A stretch of 64,000 nt of DNA from Peptostreptococcaceae bacterium pGA-8 (GTDB lineage Bacteria > Bacillota > Clostridia > Peptostreptococcales > Anaerovoracaceae), in the NCBI GenBank assembly GCA_900112915.1, contig FONK01000009.1, positions 1-64,000 on the forward strand, in the 5' to 3' direction. Each line of letters begins with the position of its first letter. Within the stretch, counting starts at the first letter, position 1. The translations under genes and the position numbers were made by a program. Positions 51,798 through 61,106 of the stretch are shown here, piece by piece. The notes beneath the pieces are model-generated. The model saw nothing but the letters and a program-made list of their open reading frames with translations, searched no databases and had not been told where the DNA came from.

Positions 51798-52343
51798 ATG
51801 ATTACAAGAGCAGAAGCTATAGACCTTCTTAAGAAATATAACAAGGAAGAATTCCATATAGAGCATGGGATTACTGTAGGAAAAACACTGAGATACTTTG
51901 CCGAGCGACTGGGCTTCGGCAATGAAGCTGATTACTGGGAAATTGTAGGCATACTGCACGATATAGATTTTGAGCTTTGGCCTGAAGAGCATTGCATTAA
52001 GGCTCCTGAGCTTCTCAAGGATGCCGGAATATCAGATGATATGATTCATGCCGTCGTCTCTCACGGATATGGTCTGTGTTCAGATGTAAAACCCGAACTA
52101 ACCATGGAAAAAGTGCTTTTTGCCTGCGATGAGCTTACAGGCCTTATCGGAGCAGCTGCTCTGATGAGACCATCGAAAAGTTGCGCCGATATGGAGCTGA
52201 AATCTCTTAAGAAAAAATTCAAGGACAAAAGATTTGCTGCCGGCTGTGACCGTGATGTAATCAGACAAGGAGCAGAAATGCTGAACATGGAGCTGGATGA
52301 TCTCCTACAGCAGACCTTAGATGCTATGAAATCATTCGCATAA
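51798..52343 (+). CDS. HD-domain hydrolase
   Basis: A 181-residue HD-family phosphohydrolase. The metal ligands are in FHIEHGITVGKTLRYFA, VGILHDIDFE and HAVVSHGYGL, matching the H...HD...H pattern, with Asp in ACDELTGLI. Related proteins hydrolyse nucleotides or phosphodiesters; no specific substrate can be given. The start lies two bases after the DMT gene, so both are probably co-transcribed. AAAGGAG precedes the ATG within the previous gene. Confidence 0.88.
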   Translation: MITRAEAIDLLKKYNKEEFHIEHGITVGKTLRYFAERLGFGNEADYWEIVGILHDIDFELWPEEHCIKAPELLKDAGISDDMIHAVVSHGYGLCSDVKPELTMEKVLFACDELTGLIGAAALMRPSKSCADMELKSLKKKFKDKRFAAGCDRDVIRQGAEMLNMELDDLLQQTLDAMKSFA

Positions 52344-52381
52344 CACCGCATCCATAAATCAAAGACTTATCAGCAGAGCTT

Positions 52382-52411
52382 TTGACAGTTTTAATTCCCG
52401 AATGATATATT
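52382..52411 (+). promoter_or_regulatory. Upstream promoter of the purine permease gene
   Basis: Perfect TTGACA (52382-52387), 18 bases, TATATT (52406-52411). A terminator hairpin lies downstream at 52464-52503, so the transcript may be attenuated. A second candidate start (TTTTCA, 17 bases, TATAAT) lies after that hairpin. Confidence 0.6.
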
Positions 52412-52463
52412 GCATACTAGAAATTTTTGTTCGTATTTATTCGAGATTTATGTGATTTTTCAT

Positions 52464-52503
52464 AAAAATAGGCCTTGGAATTATCCGAGAGCCTATTTTT
52501 TTA
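52464..52503 (+). terminator. Hairpin terminator in the NCS2 leader
   Basis: AAAAATAGGC (52464-52473) pairs perfectly with GCCTATTTTT (52491-52500); more T follow. It lies between the HD gene and the permease and is either the end of the HD transcript or an attenuator. Confidence 0.75.
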
Positions 52504-52583
52504 TTTTCATTTTTTATTTGCTACTATATAATATGATTGTAATGATATTTTTTAAAATACTTTTATAACAAGGAGACATTTTA

Positions 52584-53939
52584 ATGGAAAACTTTTTTAA
52601 ACTAAAAGAGCATGGCACGGATGTGAAAACTGAAATGGTTGCCGGTGCTACCACCTTCTTATCCATGGTCTACATTCTTGCAGTTAATCCAAGCATTTTG
52701 GCTGCGTCAGGATTAGACAGCGGAGCAGTATTCACAGCAACAGCTATTTCTGCCTTTGCTGCTACTCTATTTATGGCATTCTTTGCTAATTACCCGGTTG
52801 CTCTTGCATCCGGCATGGGTCTGAACGCATATTTCTCATATTCGGTATGTATTCCTCTTGCCGAGAGCGGAGTTACCGATCCTTGGCAAATTGCTTTAAC
52901 GGCTGTATTCGTTGAAGGTATCATCTTTATTCTGCTTTCCTTCTTTAACTTCAGAGAAAAGCTTGTAAATGACGTTCCTGAAAATTTAAAATACGGTATC
53001 ACTGCCGGTATTGGTTTATTTATTGCAATTATCGGGCTTAAAGGTGCCGGCATCGTTGCCGGAAGCCAGGCTACTCTGGTTGATCTTGGTCATGTAAGCT
53101 CACCACAGTTCATCTTAGGTATGGCAGGTCTTTTGATCGTCGCTGCCCTTCACCATTTCAATGTAAAAGGATATATTCTTATCGGCATTCTCGGAACTTG
53201 GGGTCTTGGCATGATTGCTCAGGCAACCGGGTGGTATCAGGTTGATCCTGAAGCCGGAATGTTCTCACTGTTCCCTAACTTCTCAACAGAGGCTCTAATT
53301 CCAACAGCCCCTACATTCTTTAAGTTTAACTTTGAATGGGCCGGCAAAAATATCTTGAGCTTCCTGGTAATAGTGTTCTCATTCCTATTCGTGGATTTGT
53401 TTGATACAGTAGGAACTCTAATCGGTGTCGCTGAAAAGGGTAATCTTCTCGACAAAGAAGGAAAGCTGCCAAATGCAAAGGGAGCTCTTCTTGCAGATGC
53501 TTGCGGTACAGTTCTCGGCGCTTGCCTTGGTACCTCTACAGTAACCAGTTATGTTGAGTCAAGTGCCGGTGTTGCTAACGGTGGCAGAACAGGTCTTACA
53601 GCCGTGACTACAGCTGTTTTGTTCCTGATCGCACTGTTCTTTGCACCTATCTTCCTTGCAATTCCTGCATTTGCAACCACTCCTGCTCTGGTTTGGGTCG
53701 GTCTTCTGATGATGAGCTCAATTAAGAGAATGAAGTTCGATGGTGACATTGCCGATGTATTCGGTGGATATATGGCGGTAATCATGATGCCGTTTACATA
53801 TTCCATTGCAAACGGCATCATGTTCGGTATTCTTTCATGGGTAATTCTGAAGACAATCACAGGAAAGGCTAAGGATGTTCCTGCTGTTATGTGGATTTCC
53901 GCATTATTATTTGCACTAAGGCTATGGTCTTTGGTATAA
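52584..53939 (+). CDS. NCS2-family purine permease (AzgA/PbuG type)
   Basis: A 451-residue transporter with about twelve to fourteen helices. It begins FFKLKEHGTDVKTEMVAGAT and has TFLSMVYILAVNPSILAASG, ASGMGLNAYFSYSVC, FLFVDLFDTVGTLIGVA and GTSTVTSYVESSAGVANGGR, all typical of the AzgA/PbuG group that imports hypoxanthine, guanine or adenine. It is followed 33 bases later by a phosphoribosyltransferase, forming a purine uptake and salvage pair. AAGGAGA lies upstream of the ATG. Confidence 0.93.
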   Translation: MENFFKLKEHGTDVKTEMVAGATTFLSMVYILAVNPSILAASGLDSGAVFTATAISAFAATLFMAFFANYPVALASGMGLNAYFSYSVCIPLAESGVTDPWQIALTAVFVEGIIFILLSFFNFREKLVNDVPENLKYGITAGIGLFIAIIGLKGAGIVAGSQATLVDLGHVSSPQFILGMAGLLIVAALHHFNVKGYILIGILGTWGLGMIAQATGWYQVDPEAGMFSLFPNFSTEALIPTAPTFFKFNFEWAGKNILSFLVIVFSFLFVDLFDTVGTLIGVAEKGNLLDKEGKLPNAKGALLADACGTVLGACLGTSTVTSYVESSAGVANGGRTGLTAVTTAVLFLIALFFAPIFLAIPAFATTPALVWVGLLMMSSIKRMKFDGDIADVFGGYMAVIMMPFTYSIANGIMFGILSWVILKTITGKAKDVPAVMWISALLFALRLWSLV

Positions 53940-53972
53940 TATAAGGACACAAACAGAAAGAAGGAATTAAGA

Positions 53973-54524
53973 ATGTTCTATGAAATCGAAATCGAGGGAC
54001 TCAAGAGACAGTTGCCACTTTTCCCCATAAACGAAGAAACCTATATCGCAGCATTTATCATGTTTAGCGATGTGGAGGTTACTAAAGCATCAGCTAAGGC
54101 TTTACTTGCCAAGGCTCCTGAATTTGACGTTATTTTAACGGCTGAGTCGAAGGGTATTCCTTTAGCATATGAAATGGCCAGACAGGCCGGTATTGACGAC
54201 TATGTTGTAGCTCGTAAAAAGACTAAGCTTTATATGAAAAACGTTGTGGAAACAAGAGTGAAATCCATTACCACAGACCATGTTCAGACTCTTTTCTTAG
54301 GAGAAAGAGAGGTTGAGCTTATGGCCGGTAAGAGAGTCCTTATCGTTGACGATGTAATTAGTACAGGTCAGTCCCTTGCTTCTCTTGAAAAGCTTGTGGA
54401 GGAAGTCGGAGCAACAACCGTTGCTCGTATGGCAGTCCTGGCTGAGGGTGATGCCTCAACTCGAGATGATATTCTATATCTGGAGACGCTTCCTTTATTC
54501 GATGCAAAGGGAAATGCCAAGTAA
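53973..54524 (+). CDS. Purine phosphoribosyltransferase-like protein
   Basis: A 183-residue type I phosphoribosyltransferase. The PRPP-binding motif is KRVLIVDDVISTGQSLASL near residue 119; ILTAESKGIPLAYEMAR forms the pyrophosphate loop region. The layout fits the adenine/xanthine phosphoribosyltransferase subgroup; the base used is uncertain. Position after the purine permease supports salvage of imported base to its nucleotide. AAAGAAGGAATT precedes the ATG. A strong terminator follows. Confidence 0.87.
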   Translation: MFYEIEIEGLKRQLPLFPINEETYIAAFIMFSDVEVTKASAKALLAKAPEFDVILTAESKGIPLAYEMARQAGIDDYVVARKKTKLYMKNVVETRVKSITTDHVQTLFLGEREVELMAGKRVLIVDDVISTGQSLASLEKLVEEVGATTVARMAVLAEGDASTRDDILYLETLPLFDAKGNAK

Positions 54525-54539
54525 AGGATAGATTTTTTA

Positions 54540-54571
54540 GCGTAGCAGCTTTAACGGCTGCTGCGCTTTTT
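54540..54571 (+). terminator. Terminator after the purine salvage pair
   Basis: GCGTAGCAGC (54540-54549) pairs with GCTGCTGCGC (54557-54566) with one wobble, followed by TTTTTT. Confidence 0.82.
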
Positions 54572-54578
54572 TATTTTG

Positions 54579-54618
54579 TTTACAAAGTTTTTACACAAAT
54601 GTTGTTTTTGATTTTACA
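54579..54618 (+). promoter_or_regulatory. Putative Pho boxes upstream of pstS
   Basis: TTTACA occurs at 54579-54584, 54590-54595 and 54613-54618, so spacings are 11 and 23 bases, one and two helical turns. This matches the direct-repeat layout of Bacillus PhoP sites (TTAACA-like). A TATACT -10 box at 54657-54662 has no good -35, as expected for an activated promoter. The phoPR-like genes end this operon. Confidence 0.6.
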
Positions 54619-54756
54619 TTGATTTCTTATTATTAAATTAAAAGGAAGGGACGGGTTATACTGTCAAGAGATTATATCATTGAGAAATTCTATTATCCTG
54701 GTCTGTTCCTCCATAAAGCTGAACCTTTAGATATATTAATTAAGGAGATTGTACAA

Positions 54757-55578
54757 ATGAAAAAAATAGTTCTACTAATTATGTGTATTTCTACTTTGGT
54801 TTTAGGCCTTGCTGCCTGCGGAAATGATTCCGCCGACTCAAGCCCCTCCGGGAAGGTTGCCACTGATGGCTCGACCTCAATGGAAAAGCTCATCGGTCTG
54901 CTAGGCGAAACCTTTACAAATGAAAATCCGGACATTGATTTTACATACAACGCAACCGGCTCAAGCGCAGGTATTACAGCAGTTTCTGAAGGGCGATGTG
55001 ATTTCGGATTATCCAGCAGAAGCCTGACTGCAGAGGAAAAAAGCTCCGGATTGACTGAAACCGTAATCGCATATGATGGCATTGCGATAGTTGCAAACCC
55101 TAAAAACGGGGTCAAGGACTTAAGCACTGAGGATCTAAAAAAAATATATACAGGTCAGATTAAGAACTGGAATGAACTTGGCGGCAAGGATATGGAGATA
55201 GTTGTCATAGGACGTGAAGCCGGCAGTGGCACCAGAGATGGGTTTGAATCAATCATAGATGTCAAGGGGCAGTGCAATTATAGACAGGAGCTCACCAGTA
55301 CCGGCGACGTTCTAACAGCTGTATCAAAAAACGAAAACGCCATCGGCTACGTTTCTCTTGCATCTGTAAACGAGGATGTCAAGGTTCTTACAATAGGCGG
55401 CATTGCTCCTAACGAGAAGACTATTCTGAGAGGAACCTATGCCATTCAGAGACCGTTTTTAATAGTAACAAACGAAAACAAGGAGCTTTCTAAGGCTGCC
55501 AAGGCCTTCTTAGAATTCATCACAGGCTCCGATGCAAAGGCTTTGATTGAAAAGGCGGGAGTATTCCCAGGTAAATAA
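54757..55578 (+). CDS. pstS: Phosphate ABC transporter substrate-binding lipoprotein
   Basis: A 273-residue lipoprotein (lipobox LGLAAC). DGSTSMEKLIGLLGETF, NATGSSAGITAV, VGDFGLSSR-like CDFGLSSRSLTAEE, GREAGSGTRDGFESI and AIGYVSLASV are the phosphate-binding loops of PstS. It captures orthophosphate outside the membrane. AAGGAGAT precedes the ATG. First gene of pstSCAB-phoU-regulator-kinase. Confidence 0.94.
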   Translation: MKKIVLLIMCISTLVLGLAACGNDSADSSPSGKVATDGSTSMEKLIGLLGETFTNENPDIDFTYNATGSSAGITAVSEGRCDFGLSSRSLTAEEKSSGLTETVIAYDGIAIVANPKNGVKDLSTEDLKKIYTGQIKNWNELGGKDMEIVVIGREAGSGTRDGFESIIDVKGQCNYRQELTSTGDVLTAVSKNENAIGYVSLASVNEDVKVLTIGGIAPNEKTILRGTYAIQRPFLIVTNENKELSKAAKAFLEFITGSDAKALIEKAGVFPGK

Positions 55579-56457
55579 ATGATAATTAATAAGACAAAAA
55601 ATAAAGTAATTGAAAATATAGCTTATGGTGTCTTTCTGCTGGCCGGTATGATAACTATCGGCTTCGTACTTTTAATTTCTATTTACCTGATAATTCCCGG
55701 TATTCCGGCAATTAAGGAAATCGGTTTATTAAAATTTTTGTTTGGTACTAAGTGGAGCTCAACATCATCTCCCCCATCCTTCGGTATCCTGCCCTTCATA
55801 TTAACCAGCATATACGGAACAGCCGGTGCAATAATAATCGGGGTACCAATTGGATTTTTCACCGCCATGTATCTCAGTAAATATGCCAAAGGAACCACAA
55901 AGGCAGTATTGGAAGCCGCCATCGACTTACTTGCCGGTATACCATCAGTCATCTATGGTCTTGTGGGTATGCTCGTTCTGGTTCCTTTGGTAAAATCCAC
56001 CTTCAATCTGGCTGACGGTGCAGGCTTATTTTCTGCAATGATAGTCCTTGCTGTAATGATTCTCCCTTCCATCATCAAGGTCTCCCTTGCAGCCCTGGAT
56101 GCGGTGCCCCAGGACTACGAAGCCGCATCGCTGGCCCTGGGGGCCAGTGCCGCGGAAACCTACTTCAAGGTTTCCGCCAGGGCTGCCGCCGGCGGCATAA
56201 CCGCAGCTGTTGTCCTGGGTGTGGGCCGTGCCATAGGTGAAGCAATGGCTATAATAATGGTCTCCGGAAATGCCGCAAATATGCCCGGTCTCTTCTCCAG
56301 CGTCAGGTTCCTAACCACAGCTGTTGCCGGTGAAATGGCATATTCATCCGGACTGCAAAGGCAGGCGCTGTTTTCCATAGCCCTGGTGCTATTCCTTTTT
56401 ATAATGCTAATCAATGCCGCCCTCAACCACTTCATTAAGGGCGAAAGACAAAAATAA
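55579..56457 (+). CDS. pstC: Phosphate ABC transporter permease PstC
   Basis: A 292-residue permease with six helices. FGTKWSSTSSPPSFGILPFI follows helix 1 and is typical of PstC; the EAA loop is EAASLALGASAAETYFKV, and GRAIGEAMAIIMVSGN follows. It pairs with PstA. The ATG starts directly after the pstS stop. Its stop is followed by a tandem duplication containing the ribosome site for pstA. Confidence 0.94.
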   Translation: MIINKTKNKVIENIAYGVFLLAGMITIGFVLLISIYLIIPGIPAIKEIGLLKFLFGTKWSSTSSPPSFGILPFILTSIYGTAGAIIIGVPIGFFTAMYLSKYAKGTTKAVLEAAIDLLAGIPSVIYGLVGMLVLVPLVKSTFNLADGAGLFSAMIVLAVMILPSIIKVSLAALDAVPQDYEAASLALGASAAETYFKVSARAAAGGITAAVVLGVGRAIGEAMAIIMVSGNAANMPGLFSSVRFLTTAVAGEMAYSSGLQRQALFSIALVLFLFIMLINAALNHFIKGERQK

Positions 56458-56478
56458 CGGAGAACTGACGGAGAACTG
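56457..56478 (+). repeat. 11-bp tandem duplication before pstA
   Basis: ACGGAGAACTG occurs twice in a row (56457-56467, 56468-56478). Each copy carries GGAG, so the pstA ribosome site has been duplicated. Confidence 0.8.
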
Positions 56479-56485
56479 AACTTAA

Positions 56486-57370
56486 ATGAATGTACAATAT
56501 AGACATAACAGCCCGATAAGGGAAAAAAGAAACAGGAAAATATATAACGGCGCAATGAAAAGCCTTATGATTTTAACGACACTCATATGCCTTGCCCTTA
56601 CCTTTTTTATAATCCTGTACGTCCTATATCAAGGACTGCCTCAAGTAAACTTTTCCTTGATTTCAACAAGCCCAAGCTACATAAAGGAAACTATCGGGAT
56701 CTTGCCTAACCTGCTTAACACCCTATACATCATCGTAGGAACTCTGGCTCTTGTGCTGCCTCTCGGCATAGGAGCCGCAATATATCTGACCGAATATGCC
56801 AAGAGTCCTCGACTGGTTTCCGCCATAGAATTTGCGGCAGAAACTCTGTCGGGCATCCCTTCAATTATCTACGGTCTTGTAGGAATGCTATTCTTCTGCA
56901 ATTTCCTGAGCCTCGGTACCTCACTTATGGCCGGTGCCCTAACCCTCCTTATTATGAACCTGCCTACTATAATGAGAACCACTCAGGAAAGTCTAAAAAC
57001 AGTTCCACAGGGGTATAGAGAAGGCGCCTTCGGACTTGGTGCCAGAAAATGGACAACAATTAGAACCGTAGTCCTGCCCTGCTGTATAGACGGCATAGTG
57101 ACAGGCTGTATATTGACCATCGGAAGAATAGTAGGCGAGTCAGCTGCTCTGCTTTTCACTGCAGGCTTTGCCCATAACCTAAACGGCTTCATAGAGGGGC
57201 TGAGCTCATCAGGTGCAACCCTTACAGTAGCTCTCTATGTCTATGCAAAGGAACAGGGCAAATTCGATGTAGCCTTTGCAATCGCAGCTATTTTGATCAT
57301 CTTTACAATCATTATCAATCTTGCCGCTTCCACCGTTGGCAAGGTGTTTAAAAAAAGGAGAAGCATATGA
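56486..57370 (+). CDS. pstA: Phosphate ABC transporter permease PstA
   Basis: A 294-residue permease with six helices. [52 protein letters not shown] and the EAA loop [20 protein letters not shown] are PstA landmarks. Residues 1-30 are basic and cytoplasmic. The start follows a duplicated ribosome site; the stop overlaps pstB by four bases (ATGA), so stoichiometric translation is likely. Confidence 0.94.
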   Translation: MNVQYRHNSPIREKRNRKIYNGAMKSLMILTTLICLALTFFIILYVLYQGLPQVNFSLISTSPSYIKETIGILPNLLNTLYIIVGTLALVLPLGIGAAIYLTEYAKSPRLVSAIEFAAETLSGIPSIIYGLVGMLFFCNFLSLGTSLMAGALTLLIMNLPTIMRTTQESLKTVPQGYREGAFGLGARKWTTIRTVVLPCCIDGIVTGCILTIGRIVGESAALLFTAGFAHNLNGFIEGLSSSGATLTVALYVYAKEQGKFDVAFAIAAILIIFTIIINLAASTVGKVFKKRRSI

Positions 57371-58119
57371 GCATAATTTCTTCCAAGGACCTTAATCTTT
57401 GGTATGGCGAAAACCATGCCCTAAAAGGTATAAGCATGGAAATTGAAAAAAACAGTATTACTTCCTTAATTGGACCTTCAGGCTGTGGAAAATCAACATT
57501 TTTAAAAACTATTAATCGTATGAACGACCTGGTGGACGGGGTTAAAATCGAAGGAGACATACTCTATAACGATAGCAGTATCTTTGATGAAGCTGTTGAT
57601 ATAAATCAGCTCAGACGAGATATCGGCATGGTTTTCCAAAAGCCTAATCCTTTCCCAATGAGCATCTATGATAATATTGCCTATGGACCGAGAATTCACG
57701 GTATTAAAAACAAGGCTCAGCTGGATGATATTGTTGAGAAATCTCTTCATTCTGCCGCCATTTGGGATGAGGTTAAGGATAGATTGAAGAAATCTGCTCT
57801 CGGCTTATCGGGCGGTCAGCAGCAAAGACTTTGCATCGCAAGAGCTTTAGCCGTGTCTCCCAATGTTTTGTTGATGGATGAACCCACCAGCGCCCTGGAT
57901 CCCATTTCTACTGCAAAAATAGAAGACCTTGCCATAGAATTGAAAAGGGACTATACTATTGTTATAGTTACCCATAATATGCAGCAAGCCCTTAGGATAT
58001 CCGATTCTACAGCATTTTTTCTCATGGGAGAATTGATAGAATACGGTAAAACCGAGAGTCTGTTTGAGAATCCGATAAGTAAGACTACTGAAAATTATAT
58101 TACAGGGAGGTTTGGCTGA
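57367..58119 (+). CDS. pstB: Phosphate ABC transporter ATPase
   Basis: A 250-residue ATPase. It has the PstB opening [18 protein letters not shown], Walker [10 protein letters not shown], the PstB-type [20 protein letters not shown], signature LSGGQQQRL, and Walker [16 protein letters not shown]. Powers phosphate import through PstCA. AAAGGAG lies upstream. Overlaps phoU by one base. Confidence 0.96.
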   Translation: MSIISSKDLNLWYGENHALKGISMEIEKNSITSLIGPSGCGKSTFLKTINRMNDLVDGVKIEGDILYNDSSIFDEAVDINQLRRDIGMVFQKPNPFPMSIYDNIAYGPRIHGIKNKAQLDDIVEKSLHSAAIWDEVKDRLKKSALGLSGGQQQRLCIARALAVSPNVLLMDEPTSALDPISTAKIEDLAIELKRDYTIVIVTHNMQQALRISDSTAFFLMGELIEYGKTESLFENPISKTTENYITGRFG

Positions 58120-58769
58120 TGAGAAACTTTTTTGATACTCAGCTTAGCGAGTTGCATAAACAACTGATTGAAATGGGAGCCCTATGCGAAAAGGCCATAA
58201 ATCTGGTTTCTTCGGCTCTCCACGAAAGAGATTCCGAAGCCTACAAGGTTATGGCTGAAATGGAAATTGAAATTGATCAGATGGAAAGAGATATCGAGAC
58301 CTTTTGTCTTAAGCTATTGCTTAAGCAGCAACCGGTTGCAAGAGATTTGAGGCAGATATCTGCCGCCCTTAAAATGATTACCGACATGGAAAGAATAGGC
58401 GACCAGGCTGCAGATATTTCTGAAATTATCTCTTGCGATGGCTTTAAGCCGTCCGGTGAAGATTTGGGTATAGGCAAAATGGCGTCGGCTACAGGCAAAA
58501 TGGTAACTGACAGCATCGATGCCTATGTCAGCCGGGATATTTCCAAAGCTCAGGAGGTCATCGACTATGATGACAGGGTAGATAAGCTATTTGAAAAAAT
58601 TAAAAAACAGCTTATAGAACTTATATCACAGGATTCATCTACCGGTGAATATGCACTGGACTTATTGATGATTGCCAAGTATTTTGAACGAATTGGCGAC
58701 CACGCAGTAAACATTGCGGAATGGGTAAAATTCTCCGTTACGGGAGTCCACGAGGGAGGAATAGATTGA
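58119..58769 (+). CDS. phoU: Phosphate signalling protein PhoU
   Basis: A 216-residue all-helical protein of two PhoU repeats, each with a metal-binding pattern near DQMERDIETFCLKLLLKQQP and DRVDKLFEKIKKQL. KMITDMERIGDQAADISE and AKYFERIGDHAVNIAEW are the signature E/DxxxD motifs. It connects Pst to the kinase and limits phosphate import. GGGAGG near its end serves the next gene, whose TTG overlaps its stop as TTGA. Confidence 0.94.
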   Translation: MRNFFDTQLSELHKQLIEMGALCEKAINLVSSALHERDSEAYKVMAEMEIEIDQMERDIETFCLKLLLKQQPVARDLRQISAALKMITDMERIGDQAADISEIISCDGFKPSGEDLGIGKMASATGKMVTDSIDAYVSRDISKAQEVIDYDDRVDKLFEKIKKQLIELISQDSSTGEYALDLLMIAKYFERIGDHAVNIAEWVKFSVTGVHEGGID

Positions 58770-59458
58770 TTATTTGGTGTGTCGAAGACGATAACAGCAT
58801 CAGAGACATTGAACTGTACACTCTAAAGTCCACCGGCTTTCAATGCCGGGGCTTTAGCAGCAGTACAGATTTTTGGGCTGCTCTGAAATCCCATAAGCCG
58901 GATCTGATTCTTCTTGATATCATGCTTCCGGAAGAGGATGGTGTCGCTATTCTCAAGAAGCTTAGGGCAAATTCTGAATATGCTGAAATCCCGGTAATAA
59001 TGGCAACAGCCAAGGGAATGGAATACGATAAGATTCAAAGCCTGGATTTAGGTGCCGATGACTATCTGGTAAAACCCTTCGGAATGATGGAGATGATTTC
59101 CAGAATTAAAGCCGTTCTTCGGCGGGCAAAAAAATCTTCTGCATACGACTCACCTAAGGAGATAATTAATATAGGTTGTCTCTCCATCGATGTAAATGCT
59201 CACAGGGTAACTCTGGCAGGGGAATCAGTCACTCTAACCTACAAGGAGTTCAACCTTCTCCGGCTTCTGGCTGCTCATCCAAATCAGGTTTACACCAGAG
59301 AACAGCTTTTCTCTTCAATTTGGGATTCAGATTACATCGGTGAAAGCAGAACCATCGATATGCACATAAAAACCCTTAGACAAAAGCTGGGCGAATATGG
59401 GGCAGCAATTAAAACCCTTAGAAATGTAGGATATAGATTGGATGTAGAGGAGTTATGA
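58766..59458 (+). CDS. PhoB/PhoP-like response regulator
   Basis: A 230-residue OmpR-family regulator. It begins MIIWCVEDDNSIRDIELYTL; Asp51 in LILLDIMLPEEDG is the phosphoacceptor, Lys in YLVKPFGMMEM, and the winged helix has LTYKEFNLLRLLAAHP ... ESRTIDMHIKTLRQKL. As part of the pst operon it is the likely phosphate-starvation activator. I use the TTG at 58766, after GGGAGGAA, overlapping the phoU stop; the ATG frame from 58721 lies inside phoU. Confidence 0.92.
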   Translation: MIIWCVEDDNSIRDIELYTLKSTGFQCRGFSSSTDFWAALKSHKPDLILLDIMLPEEDGVAILKKLRANSEYAEIPVIMATAKGMEYDKIQSLDLGADDYLVKPFGMMEMISRIKAVLRRAKKSSAYDSPKEIINIGCLSIDVNAHRVTLAGESVTLTYKEFNLLRLLAAHPNQVYTREQLFSSIWDSDYIGESRTIDMHIKTLRQKLGEYGAAIKTLRNVGYRLDVEEL

Positions 59459-61089
59459 CGAAGAAAATTTTTTGGTCTATAATTTCAATTGCTGTAGCGG
59501 TAATGCTGGCAACCCTGGTAATAATTGTGGGGCTGCAATATGATTACTTCACTTCACTTCAAACAAAGCAATTAAGGAGCGAGCTTTCTCTTGCTGCAGA
59601 GGGTCTCAACAGATATGGAGCCGGCTATTTAAATGAGATCAAGATTAGCCATTCTCGGCTTACTCTAATCAATGCCGACGGATCCATAGCCTTTGATTCT
59701 GAAGAAAATTATAAAAAAATGTCCAATCACAGTGACAGAAGAGAATTTAAGGATGCCATAAAATACGGAATCGGTGAAGATGCAAGATATTCCAAAACCC
59801 TTACAGAGGAAATGGTATATCAGGCTGTTAAGCTGGACGACGGCTCTGTCCTAAGAATTTCCGGCAGCCGACTACCTATGGCAGTTATTTTGTTGTCCAT
59901 GACTTGGCCAATGCTTTTGCTGATTTTAGCGATATCCATATTGTCAGCCATTTTAGCGGCTCGTATTGCCAAACGGATAGTCAGCCCTCTTGAAAGCCTC
60001 AATTTTGATAGGCCATTGGAAAATGCGGTTTACGAAGAGCTATCACCTATTTTAACCCACATGGAGCGACAAAGAAAACGAATTGATCTTCAGGTCAACC
60101 AATTAAACTATAAAAAGCAGAAATTTAAAGCCATTACGGAAAACCTCAGGGAAGGCTTGGTTTTGCTGAACAATTCCAACGAGGTTGTCAGTATAAACAA
60201 GTCAGCCTTGGGCTTTTTTGCAAATAAGTCACCTGCATATGGAGTTCCCTTCAATCACATCGATAGAACCGTCGAAATCAGCAAAGCCATTGAAGCCACC
60301 CGTGTTGATGGGAAGGCTAAGCTGAATCTGACAAGAAACGGCAAAGAATACGCCCTGAGTCTAAGCTCAATTATGTACAGCAATGATGATGTAGGCGTTG
60401 AAATTCTAATCCTGGACAGAACGGAAGCGGCACTTACAGAAAAAATCCGAAAAGAGTTTTCCGCCAATGTTTCCCATGAGCTGAAAACTCCTATTCAAAC
60501 TATTATAGGCAGAGCCGAGCTTTTAGAGAATAACCTGGTTAAGCCTGAGGATACAGCTGATTTCTTAAAGGACATTAGGGAAAAGGCATCAAATCTGCTT
60601 ACCCTTATAAATGACATTATACGCCTATCTCAAATAGACGAAGGAACCGGCTTTACCTTTGAAGAGGTTGACCTATACCAAATGGCACTGGCGGAAAGGG
60701 ACTTTCTTTCTGAAGCCTCCATGAACAAAAAAATTGCTGTCAAGGTATCCGGTTCAGGTAGGGCCTGGGCTGTGAAACAGCTGATTCATGAGATAATATA
60801 TAACCTTCTGGATAATGCAATACGATATACCGGTCCTGACGGTCTTGTTACAATAGAATTAAAGGATAATGAGATTAAGGTATCAGATAACGGCATTGGA
60901 ATTTCGCAAGAACACATAGCCAGAATCTTTGAAAGGTTTTACAGGGTTGATAAGAGCCGTTCCGGAGAAAGCGGCGGCACCGGACTGGGACTGTCCATAG
61001 TTAAGAATTCAGTAAAATACCTGGGTGGCACAGTCTCAGTTGAGAGCATCCCAAATAAAGGGACAGCCTTTATTGTAAGGCTGCCCTAG
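59455..61089 (+). CDS. PhoR-like sensor histidine kinase
   Basis: A 544-residue kinase. A helix at about 7-27, an extracellular segment of about 110 residues, a second helix near 139-163, HAMP-like linker, a PAS domain (about 225-320, FKAITENLREGLVLLNNSNE), the His in NVSHELKTPIQTIIG, N box NLLDNAIRYT, VSDNGIGIS and GTGLGLSIVKNS. This order matches PhoR. The start overlaps the regulator stop by four bases. It probably signals through Pst/PhoU rather than by direct phosphate binding. Confidence 0.92.
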   Translation: MTKKIFWSIISIAVAVMLATLVIIVGLQYDYFTSLQTKQLRSELSLAAEGLNRYGAGYLNEIKISHSRLTLINADGSIAFDSEENYKKMSNHSDRREFKDAIKYGIGEDARYSKTLTEEMVYQAVKLDDGSVLRISGSRLPMAVILLSMTWPMLLLILAISILSAILAARIAKRIVSPLESLNFDRPLENAVYEELSPILTHMERQRKRIDLQVNQLNYKKQKFKAITENLREGLVLLNNSNEVVSINKSALGFFANKSPAYGVPFNHIDRTVEISKAIEATRVDGKAKLNLTRNGKEYALSLSSIMYSNDDVGVEILILDRTEAALTEKIRKEFSANVSHELKTPIQTIIGRAELLENNLVKPEDTADFLKDIREKASNLLTLINDIIRLSQIDEGTGFTFEEVDLYQMALAERDFLSEASMNKKIAVKVSGSGRAWAVKQLIHEIIYNLLDNAIRYTGPDGLVTIELKDNEIKVSDNGIGISQEHIARIFERFYRVDKSRSGESGGTGLGLSIVKNSVKYLGGTVSVESIPNKGTAFIVRLP

Positions 61090-61106
61090 GAAATAGCTAT
61101 TTATAA

